Shown here one piece after another: positions 57,508 to 64,000 of a stretch of 64,000 nt of DNA. The notes below the pieces were generated by a model. That model saw only the letters and a list, made by a program, of their open reading frames with translations, was not told where the DNA came from and made no database searches. The DNA is from JANXZS01 sp963797255. Its GTDB lineage: Bacteria > Acidobacteriota > Terriglobia > Terriglobales > Acidobacteriaceae. Numbering within the stretch: the first letter of the stretch is position 1; each line of letters begins with the position of its first letter. The DNA lies in assembly GCA_963797255.1 (NCBI GenBank), contig CAWCOV010000036.1, positions 28,579 to 92,578 of the forward strand. The letters run 5' to 3'. The position numbers and the translations under genes are program-made.

Positions 57508-58068
57508 TCAATTAATCTGGCGTCGAAGTAAGGGACCGTTGGCGTCAGGAAAGTTGCCGGTGTTTAAGACTTGTATGCCCGCGTTGTGATCGCCGTCGAA
57601 CGGAGTCACCTTGCCCGGGCACCCGGCTTTAACAGCTTGTTCCGGATCTGCAAACCACATCCCAATATGATCCATCTGGACGGGGACACCACCGGGGTTC
57701 AGGATGAAGGTCTCATCACTGAAGATTCCGGTCACGTCCATTACACCTCTGCCACTCTCGTTGGTTGTCAGGTCGCCCTGATACCAGGCAGGGGCGAAAG
57801 GTGCATTCGGCGTCGTAATGATAAAGACCGTGAAGTCTGTCTTCGGCGGAAGTGCAAAGACCTCGACATGCATGTTCTGAACTGGTCCAAGGTCGCTGAT
57901 CGAGACGCGGCCTCGAGCTTCGTCCCTGATACAGGGTACAGCTCCCGGGGACTTGACCAGGCTGAAAAGTAGGCTATCGTTCGCTTCAGCTCGCGCAAGC
58001 GGAACCGTTGCGATCGACCCGAGGGTGACTACTATCTGAATGCCCGCTAAGAGCAGATTCCTTTTCAT
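57508..58068 (-). CDS. Exported protein of unknown function
   Basis: A 186-residue protein with a signal peptide (LLLAGIQIVVTLGSIATVPL then ARA). The mature part reads as a beta-sandwich: RGRVSISDLGPVQNMHVEVF, LPPKTDFTVFIITTPNAPF, APAWYQGDLTTNESGRGVM and DETFILNPGGVPVQMDHIGM. Two cysteines (VPCIRDEA and AGCPGK) could form a disulfide. This resembles proteins I have seen described only as hypothetical in soil bacteria; I cannot name a family. ATG 58068 has AAGGAG ten bases upstream, a strong start. It lies within the proposed island and is followed on its 5' side by a long gene-free stretch. Confidence 0.78.
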   Translation of the reverse strand: MKRNLLLAGIQIVVTLGSIATVPLARAEANDSLLFSLVKSPGAVPCIRDEARGRVSISDLGPVQNMHVEVFALPPKTDFTVFIITTPNAPFAPAWYQGDLTTNESGRGVMDVTGIFSDETFILNPGGVPVQMDHIGMWFADPEQAVKAGCPGKVTPFDGDHNAGIQVLNTGNFPDANGPLLRRQIN

Positions 58069-58739
58069 AGAAGTTCTCCTTAATTTCGGTTTTTGGAAAT
58101 GATTCGCGGCCCGAATTTCCTGTCTCATATCGCAATTCCTGCTTGCACGTATAAGCACGACTGCGGAATGGCCCAATGGGGCAACAAATTCTCGCCCCAC
58201 TCAGAGCGGGGGCTCGCTTGTTATCCCATTTGTCGCCAGCCTCGATCTCCACTCCGGTCGGCAACAGCCTGAATCTAGGGCGGACGCGCATAGAAGTCCT
58301 TAATGCGTCCTAAGAAAATTGCAAAGATTTTCCAAGTATCAAGACACGCCACGTATCGCACGGAAAACTAAAGCTTTACTGTGCACAACGGCGGGGGACC
58401 CTGGTGGTGATGATGTCCACCGAGAGTATTTGGAAGGTGTCGAATACTCAGACGACATTCCGACCGGAAGAACAAGGCGAGAACCTCGTGGGTTTCGCCC
58501 TGCTTGAACATTGAGTGGTTTCGGACCTGCGGAGACTGGCACTCTGCCAAAGAGCCATTACGGTCCAATCCCGCAGAGTGTTTACTTAGTGAGTAACTGA
58601 AGGCAGCCCATCCACGGACGTGTCTTCCTTCCTAAGGAGGATCAGCCCGGGCATAACAACGAAATCATTCTCTCTTTCAGGATGTGGCAATCTTCAGAAC
58701 ATCGAAAGCTACCTGGGGTAGAAGGGGCGGGCGCGGTTG
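58069..58739. other. Gene-free stretch between divergent genes
   Basis: About 670 bases between the 57,508 gene (leftward) and the hydrolase gene (rightward). The promoters of both should be here. Short open frames exist on both strands but lack ribosome sites and recognisable sequence; I support none. No repeat or RNA gene was seen. Confidence 0.45.
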
Positions 58740-59510
58740 ATGATCGCCGATTCCGCGGAATCATCCAGAACTACGAGGGGAGGAGTGCAACAGCGCACTG
58801 CCCAAGACCTCACTCAGCCGTCTAAAATTGCCGTAGATATGGACAACCATCGAGAATTCTTCGACGCTACTCAGGATGAAGTAGCAGTTCGAGGTTTTCT
58901 GCACTGCCCAGACAATTCGGTTGATGATTGCCTGATCCTGACTCACGGCGCGGGAACGAACTGCGATTCTCCTCTTCTCCTTGCGCTGGCGAGGGCTTTC
59001 AGCGCCTCCGGGTTGACCGTCCTCCGTTGCGATCTTCCCTTCCGCCAGTTGCGATCACACGGGCCACCACTGCGGGGTGGCGCGGAACGCGACCAACAAG
59101 GACTCCGAGCAGCAATTGCTGCCATGCGACGAAAAACCTCGGGCCGCATATTTCTGGGCGGTCATTCTTATGGAGGGAGACAGGCGTCGGTGCTAGCTGC
59201 GTCTGAACCCGGGCTCGTCGATCAGCTCCTACTGCTCTCGTACCCGCTCCACCCGCCGCAAAGACCGAAGGAGTTACGCACAGAACACTTTCCACGCCTC
59301 CTGACGCCTGCGATGTTCGTCCACGGGACGCGGGATGGGTTCGGTTCCATCGACGAAATGATAATGGCGATACAGCTCATCCCGGCACGGACCGAACTGC
59401 TTTCCGTCACCAGTGCTGGGCACGAACTGCTAACGAAACGGAATCGAGATGAGGTGACGAAGATCGTGACGCAGGCCTTCCGGTCATTCGCATACGAAGT
59501 AGCTAGTTGA
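58740..59510 (+). CDS. KANL3/TEX30-like alpha/beta hydrolase
   Basis: A hydrolase of about 256 residues. After a 45-residue N-terminus the alpha/beta fold shows DDCLILTHGAGTNCDSPLLL (oxyanion region), VLRCDLPFRQLRSHGPP with a conserved Arg, and the nucleophile elbow RIFLGGHSYGGRQASVLAAS with catalytic Ser in GHSYGG. The acid is likely in PAMFVHGTRDGFGSIDEMIM and the base is His in LSVTSAGHELLTKR. This is the KANL3/TEX30 subgroup of dienelactone hydrolase-like proteins, whose substrates are mostly unknown. The start is unclear: TTG 58737, ATG 58740 or ATG 58836 are possible; no good ribosome site is visible. Confidence 0.83.
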   Translation: MIADSAESSRTTRGGVQQRTAQDLTQPSKIAVDMDNHREFFDATQDEVAVRGFLHCPDNSVDDCLILTHGAGTNCDSPLLLALARAFSASGLTVLRCDLPFRQLRSHGPPLRGGAERDQQGLRAAIAAMRRKTSGRIFLGGHSYGGRQASVLAASEPGLVDQLLLLSYPLHPPQRPKELRTEHFPRLLTPAMFVHGTRDGFGSIDEMIMAIQLIPARTELLSVTSAGHELLTKRNRDEVTKIVTQAFRSFAYEVAS

Positions 59511-59617
59511 CTGGACCTGATTGGCTTTGGATTCTTCGACGCCATTGCGAGCAACGAAGGATTCTGTCGCAGTGCATAGCATCTACTTTGAGGCGTTCGC
59601 GCCAATTCCGTAGTCCC

Positions 59618-62600
59618 TCAATGATTTGTTCCGCTATATCGGTTCGGGGCGCCAGGAGTTGGAACATGGTCGGAGACCTGCGCTCCATTGGTATGAGGCC
59701 GAGTTAGCGGAGTCGTGAGGCTGATACCGCTACCCGAAATCTGTGCACCAGCTGCGTGGCCACGAGCAAGGGGTGTGACGACCGTGATGGTGGCGGCGCC
59801 ACGGCCCCTAAGCGTGGAGACAACAGCCGTTTCAGAATTTACTCCTTCGTCGATCGTGATTGTTTGGCCTTTACTAAAGCCAGTTACGCTGGCTGCAGGG
59901 AGAACAGTCGCTCCTGCACCAGTGGAAGTACGCAACGTAGTGGCGCCTGCAGTTCCAATGGTAGAGAGAATCGCGGTTTCAGCATTCGCACCAGAATCTA
60001 TTCGGATCGTCTGGCCAGGGCGAAAGCCTTCCGTGCTGGCGACCTTAATGTTGGTTGCGCCTGCGTCTGAAGCGGCCGATAACGAGGCAGCGGCCTGCGT
60101 TGAAAAGTCGGTACAGTTGCTGTCGGTATCGGCGCCGTCAGGGAATCGGCCTGCGCTCGTATTGATGGCAACAGGGGCCACAACTGTCGACCATGGGTTG
60201 AATACCGAACCAGGTGCTGGGGCGTAGCAACCGCTTATCTCAGCTCCTGAAAATGCTTGATCCCCTTCAGCGGCCCAAGGATCGACAAGGCCCCCATAGT
60301 TAAGGCTGTCGGCAACCACTTCTGTAGAGTCACGGAGCACGATGCTGCCTTCCTCGATGGTGAGAATACGGCCGAACTGCGGAGTCTTCGTGGTTAACTC
60401 CGGTCCGCCAAACCACTGGTTGGGCGCAGGCGTCCCCTGGTATCCCGCGGTTTTAACCGTGGCATCGCGTACGGTCGCGTGGATCGCATGGTTGTTGGTC
60501 AGCGGCCCGTCCAGCGTTATACCGGTTCCAAGCGCCTGCACAGGCTCGTTGCTCGAATGCGCAAAAGCGGTCGCGGGTTGGAAGCTGACCCCTGTTCCGC
60601 GATTACTGAATGGAAGATTGGCCGCATGATTGAACCGTAAAGGAGCTGCCAGTTCCAGGCCTGTTCCCGGAGCTACTACCCATTCACTGGTTACGTGAGA
60701 TTTGGTGAGAGCGGGGGTAAAGTCGATGGAGGTACCATCCGGCCCCTGATTCCCCACAGCGGCGACCGTGACAGCTTCCTGGCTTGCAGGCGTGCCGACC
60801 GTGATCTTGTCTCCCACAGCGAAACCCGCCGCTCGGCGCACGCTGATCCGGGTTGCTCCAGCGTTCACAGGAATTGAGAGATTGCTCTGAGTCGCTGCTG
60901 TGCCGACATGTGCCACCGTCACGGTTTCAATCCCATGACCAACACTGTCGATATCCAACCGGATCTTGTCGCCTGTCGAGATATTTGCGAGGGATGTCAC
61001 TTGGATGTTGGTGGATCCCGCATGCGCATCTGTCGCGAGATACGCTTGTGTGCCAGGCTTCCCGACCGCGGTCACCGTCGCGATCTCATACTTCTCCACC
61101 GTATTGGCAACGATCGGATAGGTAGAGCCATAGCCGAGCGCAATCTTCTGACCAACAACAAAGCCAGATGTATCCTCAACAGGCACATTGGTCGAGCCCA
61201 CAGGAATTGTGATCACTGGTTCTTCGGGAAGCGATTGCCACAACGTTGTATGGTTGCTGGCAGCCGTCCCAAGGCTTGCGATCTTGCGCGCCTCCACGCT
61301 GGAGCCAGTGCCGATGTTGATCGTGTCGCCCACCGACATTCCCTCTGTGTTTCTGACATGGATTACGCTGTCGCCTGCTTGTGCGGGAACCGTCAACCCA
61401 GAGTTGGAGAGGCCTAGCAAATAGAAGCCCCCGGCCGCAAGCTTCGTTCCAGCCGGAATCTTTACCATCGAGAAGATAGCCTGATGGGCGGGATGCGCGG
61501 TCAACGTCCAGTTGGAGAGATCGACGCTTTGGGAATCTGCGTTGTAGAGCTCTATAAACGAATCTGTCGGGTTGCCGGGAGCGCCTGAGTTCACTCGAAA
61601 CTCGTTAATCTTAATTGGACTGGCATTGCGAACCTTTCCAACAGCCGTTTCGATCTGTTTTTTGCCGCTGGTCGCGTTCGTCCACGAAGCCGTGCCTACG
61701 AGATCGCCGTTGAGCGCTACGGGCCCGGAAGTAACTTTGAAAGTCGCGCTCACGGTCGCGCCCGGCGCGATCTGCTGAGTGAACATCTTCGACATCTCCG
61801 TCGTGCCTGAAACGACAGCCGCCCACTGTTTGCCCGGTACAGCAATGCTCAACGCAACATTCGTTACGGGCGCGCCTGTTGTATTCGTGAATGTCACGGT
61901 GAAGTCCCGCGAAGATCCCGGTGTGAAGGTCTGCGGGCCTGCATGCGTCATAGCTGTCGCCGCCGGAGCAAGACTAAGTGGAGCCACGTCATATCTCGCA
62001 GCCACAATATTCGCCTGGACAAGTTGGTCGGTAGCGTCCGATGGAAATGTACCAGCTGCGGTCATCGCTCCTTCATAGAACGTTCCCTGCGAACCGATAC
62101 TGTTGTCACCACCGTTGCCCAGGAGAATCGCCCCTTGCTTTCGCATCGGGTCATAGGTTGGATTCACACGGTGACCATCAAACATGACGGACAGGGCGCC
62201 CTTTTGCGCGTCACCACCCATGGATGTCCAATGGTGTGGTTCTCCTTTGCCTATTGCGGTTACAAAACGCCACGGAATACTGGGCAAATTTGGACAGCCT
62301 TTGGTCCCATCGTCGTTGACACAACCGACAAGATTATTTTCCTGGTCAGTCATAATCCAGGGACCGTTGCCAGCCCCGCTGTACCAAGGTGTGGCGTTAC
62401 CGAAATAAAGTGTTTCCATGGTGCCATTGTCATCATCACGGCTGTCGATCTCGGCATTGCCGTAATCGAAACAGCAACCGGCATTGAAATGCTTTCCGTT
62501 GACCACCCAGTATTGCCCCTCCGCCTGGTCATCGACTGCGGTGCCTTTCGCATCATTTTGGCGGAGTCCCATGCCGGGCTCGATGAACACTCCATAGACC

Positions 62601-63091
62601 TTGTGCCCCATGATCGTGATTGGCGCCATGTCCGCGATCGGAAGGGTGTTGAAGCCTCCCAATGCCGGACCACTGAAACCGCCACGGGGAGCCTGAATCA
62701 AGTCGTTGTGTTTAGGAGACTGGTCATAGATGATGCTGATCCAGCAATAGGTGCCGGCGCAGAACTTATCCTGTGCGGCTGCGTCGGCATATCCGCCGGG
62801 ATCCGAACCTGACGATGCAGCGGCCCCGACAACACCAATGTCCAGCGTCTTGCCATCTACTTGGCGCAAGACTTGGTACAGGGGACCGTTATATTTCGCG
62901 TATAACGCGCGCGTCGTGCTATGTGCCGCGACACATGAGTTACCGGCAGCTGCGTAAATGTCGCATGGACCTTGAAGCCTTTGCGGAGGAACGGCGTCTC
63001 CCGTAGGAGACTGTTGCGCCATCGTGGAGGTGCTGCCAACAACCAAAAGCACGAGCGCAAGCCTAAGCGCAGAATCGATTCTCGTTTTCAT
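59618..63091 (-). CDS. Secreted GH54 arabinofuranosidase chimera with NEW3, lamin-tail and repeat modules
   Basis: A 1,157-residue secreted protein. The signal peptide is LRLALVLLVVGSTSTMAQ. Residues of about 40-372 form a GH54 (AbfB) alpha-L-arabinofuranosidase domain: PCDIYAAAGNSCVAAHSTTR, YNGPLYQVLR, a CCFDYGN disulfide region, catalytic Glu226 in DNGTMETLYFG and Asp294 in MGGDAQKG. Residues 376-487 resemble a NEW3/NPCBM-associated domain (SRDFTVTFTNTTGAPVTNVA). A lamin-tail domain begins at about 491 (IKINEFRVNSGAPGNPTDSF), is interrupted by several AGxTxIxVxSxxGFxVGDxI-type beta modules, resumes near EEGSIVLRDSTEVVADSLN, breaks again for two more modules and ends VPTPGAPN. The fungal-type CBM42 is absent. 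ATG 63091 has AGGA upstream. Confidence 0.88.
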   Translation of the reverse strand: MKTRIDSALRLALVLLVVGSTSTMAQQSPTGDAVPPQRLQGPCDIYAAAGNSCVAAHSTTRALYAKYNGPLYQVLRQVDGKTLDIGVVGAAASSGSDPGGYADAAAQDKFCAGTYCWISIIYDQSPKHNDLIQAPRGGFSGPALGGFNTLPIADMAPITIMGHKVYGVFIEPGMGLRQNDAKGTAVDDQAEGQYWVVNGKHFNAGCCFDYGNAEIDSRDDDNGTMETLYFGNATPWYSGAGNGPWIMTDQENNLVGCVNDDGTKGCPNLPSIPWRFVTAIGKGEPHHWTSMGGDAQKGALSVMFDGHRVNPTYDPMRKQGAILLGNGGDNSIGSQGTFYEGAMTAAGTFPSDATDQLVQANIVAARYDVAPLSLAPAATAMTHAGPQTFTPGSSRDFTVTFTNTTGAPVTNVALSIAVPGKQWAAVVSGTTEMSKMFTQQIAPGATVSATFKVTSGPVALNGDLVGTASWTNATSGKKQIETAVGKVRNASPIKINEFRVNSGAPGNPTDSFIELYNADSQSVDLSNWTLTAHPAHQAIFSMVKIPAGTKLAAGGFYLLGLSNSGLTVPAQAGDSVIHVRNTEGMSVGDTINIGTGSSVEARKIASLGTAASNHTTLWQSLPEEPVITIPVGSTNVPVEDTSGFVVGQKIALGYGSTYPIVANTVEKYEIATVTAVGKPGTQAYLATDAHAGSTNIQVTSLANISTGDKIRLDIDSVGHGIETVTVAHVGTAATQSNLSIPVNAGATRISVRRAAGFAVGDKITVGTPASQEAVTVAAVGNQGPDGTSIDFTPALTKSHVTSEWVVAPGTGLELAAPLRFNHAANLPFSNRGTGVSFQPATAFAHSSNEPVQALGTGITLDGPLTNNHAIHATVRDATVKTAGYQGTPAPNQWFGGPELTTKTPQFGRILTIEEGSIVLRDSTEVVADSLNYGGLVDPWAAEGDQAFSGAEISGCYAPAPGSVFNPWSTVVAPVAINTSAGRFPDGADTDSNCTDFSTQAAASLSAASDAGATNIKVASTEGFRPGQTIRIDSGANAETAILSTIGTAGATTLRTSTGAGATVLPAASVTGFSKGQTITIDEGVNSETAVVSTLRGRGAATITVVTPLARGHAAGAQISGSGISLTTPLTRPHTNGAQVSDHVPTPGAPNRYSGTNH

Positions 63092-63649
63092 TCTTATCCT
63101 GACTTGCGGCATTCCGTCCGCTCTTCCTGAGTTACTGTCGCAAGGCCGGTTATCCGCCCGGATTGCAAGTTCACGATTTCTTCCATGCCGCCTGATGGGG
63201 CCAGCCTTTACGACAGTCAGAGCGTTAAACTGCTCACCCTTATTGTGGCCGGCTCCCATGTCTTGGCTTGAAAGCGACGCTAAAAACTCTCCGGTTGCAT
63301 CGAAGGATGAGATGAAACAGCTATCTTGTGTGTTGCGCGAATCGAACTGATTATGCTGGCGACCCAGTGTACATCGCTGTCCAGAGCCGCTTCACTCAGC
63401 TTTTAGCACTCTGAAATATAAAGCATTTGTATTGGCCGACGGAATGAGTCAGATCGGCAATCTCGGGCCGCCAGTAGTCCCGTGGATAGTAAACGCTGGA
63501 CAGGCGAAAAACTTGATAACGTTCGCAACGAGGAACCAAGGTCCCTTGGCAATACCTTTTCAGGGGTGGAGTGTCACATCTCAGCCGGTGAAAAGCACCG
63601 AAGGGATATTTTTGGGTGCCAACGACGCTTTCGGAGTTGGTTCAAGAAC
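63092..63649. other. Gene-free stretch before the integrase remnant
   Basis: About 560 bases between the GH54 gene start (leftward) and the visible integrase remnant (rightward). It should hold the GH54 promoter. Open frames here show no family similarity that I can recognise. Part of it may be decayed integrase sequence, but I cannot align it by eye. Confidence 0.4.
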
Positions 63650-63931
63650 GATGTCATGGACAAAGCGCTCGCTCCAAAACTTTTGAGATGACGGGGAGCG
63701 CCAAATGTTCCGCATCCTTGTTCCTATGCGCTCGACACACCTATGGCACGTACGATGGAGAAGAGCCGCAATGCTTTCGCTGTCGCAAAATCCATGGGAC
63801 ATGTCGATCTGAAATCCATGGAGCCTTATCAGCATCAGGAGCTTGAGCAATTGCGTGAAGTGATCAACCAGCGCAACCGGCGAAAAAAGTTTGGTCAGGT
63901 TTTTGGTCAGGTTTTCGAAAATGCACACTAA
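63650..63931 (+). pseudogene. Tyrosine recombinase (integrase) C-terminal remnant, frameshifted
   Basis: The catalytic end of a phage-type integrase is readable in two frames. One frame has ASLFLCARHTYGT (box II R-H-x2-G-T, near 63,703-63,740), and the next, from about 63,743, has MEKSRNAFAVAKSMGHVDLK with SMEPYQHQELEQLREVINQR, containing the GH motif and the catalytic Tyr, and ends FGQVFGQVFENAH at 63,931. The N-terminal arm-binding and core domains are absent or unrecognisable, and a frameshift lies close to 63,738. The gene is therefore dead. Its stop lies 16 bases from the right 53-base repeat, the expected location of an island integrase next to its tRNA target. Confidence 0.78.
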
Positions 63932-63947
63932 GGAGCAATCAAAACTG

Positions 63948-64000
63948 AATCGATATCTGCTTCATGGATTTAGGTTTGATTGGTGGACGCGGTAGGAATC
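63948..64000. repeat. 53-base direct repeat, right copy (candidate attR)
   Basis: Right partner of 54,965-55,017 (48/53 identical, no gaps); it is cut by the window end, so the full repeat may be longer. The differences are confined to four bases near the middle and two near the tRNA acceptor. Confidence 0.8.
63981..64000 (-). tRNA. 3' end of a tRNA gene, continuing beyond the window
   Basis: On the minus strand the window edge reads a T-stem CCTAC, acceptor strand CGCGTCC, discriminator A and encoded CCA. Unlike the left fragment, what can be seen pairs like a normal tRNA (a CGCGTCC acceptor is common in tRNA-Arg). Most of the gene lies right of base 64,000, so identity and integrity cannot be judged. 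Confidence 0.5.

Noticed and set aside
58319..58542. Short open frames on both strands in the gene-free stretch before the hydrolase
   Set aside because: They are mutual antisense shadows without ribosome sites or family similarity.
63432..63691. Two overlapping plus-strand open frames before the integrase remnant
   Set aside because: I could not match either to integrase core domains or to any other family; they may be decayed sequence.
1..64000. CRISPR arrays, insertion-sequence transposases, rRNA genes or defence systems
   Set aside because: I looked through the whole window and found no regularly spaced repeats, transposase motifs, rRNA sequence or known defence genes.

Overview
The window reads as a chromosomal segment of an Acidobacteriota bacterium, probably of the Terriglobia/Koribacter-like branch. 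This is inference. It rests on a von Willebrand A protein of the acidobacterial VWFA-related type, an Hfq-like protein with a divergent Sm core and long C-terminal tail, a diderm outer-membrane assembly operon (BamA-family protein, SurA-like chaperone, TamB), a Hyi-like Tat protein, and a moderately GC-rich sequence. Genes are densely packed, often with 1-4 base ATGA/GTGA/TAATG overlaps.

Region 1 (1-12,000) is housekeeping, mostly on the minus strand: glyQ (cut by the window start), recO, a ferredoxin, an Hfq-like gene coupled to an inositol-monophosphatase gene, a VWA protein coupled to a fused MoaD-MoaE molybdopterin synthase, a secreted FKBP isomerase (plus strand), lon, pheA, two small stress-type genes (plus), a UbiA/MqnP-type prenyltransferase and a secreted BON-domain protein. 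Region 2 (12,085-20,338) is one outer-membrane biogenesis operon: BamA-family barrel, SurA-like chaperone, TamB. Region 3 (20,508-28,789, plus strand) holds a ThiF/MoeB-type E1 enzyme, an ECF sigma factor with a zinc-type anti-sigma factor, shikimate kinase, an AI-2E-type permease, heme O synthase, an ABC-2 exporter, a DUF420 protein and SSB.

Region 4 (28,874-36,000) holds a Hyi-like Tat protein and a molybdenum hydroxylase locus. MocA- and XdhC-type maturation genes face a three-subunit Tat-exported enzyme of the PaoABC type, which ends with an uncharacterised 72-residue protein containing four cysteines. Region 5 (36,073-45,500) holds a GH92 alpha-mannosidase whose 5' end is broken by frameshifts, a GH140/DUF4038 hydrolase, a small secreted protein, two sensor kinases and a NarL-type response regulator. 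An approximately 800-base gene-free stretch beside the regulator carries a 22-base direct repeat and a 13-base inverted repeat. Region 6 (46,293-54,806) holds an LssY_C lipoprotein and a tripartite RND efflux operon whose membrane-fusion gene carries a one-base frameshift.

Region 7 (about 54,965-64,000) looks like a decayed genomic island. It is bounded by two 53-base direct repeats (48/53 identical) that contain a tRNA 3' end with encoded CCA. A frameshifted C-terminal remnant of a tyrosine integrase lies immediately inside the right repeat. The cargo is a second AI-2E-type permease, a VTT/DedA-like membrane protein, a secreted protein of unknown function, a KANL3/TEX30-like hydrolase and a 1,157-residue secreted chimera. 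That chimera is a GH54 arabinofuranosidase joined to a NEW3-like domain and a lamin-tail domain interrupted by repeated beta modules. The chimera and the island that carries it are the most unusual content of the window. I saw no CRISPR array, rRNA, insertion-sequence transposase or recognisable riboswitch.
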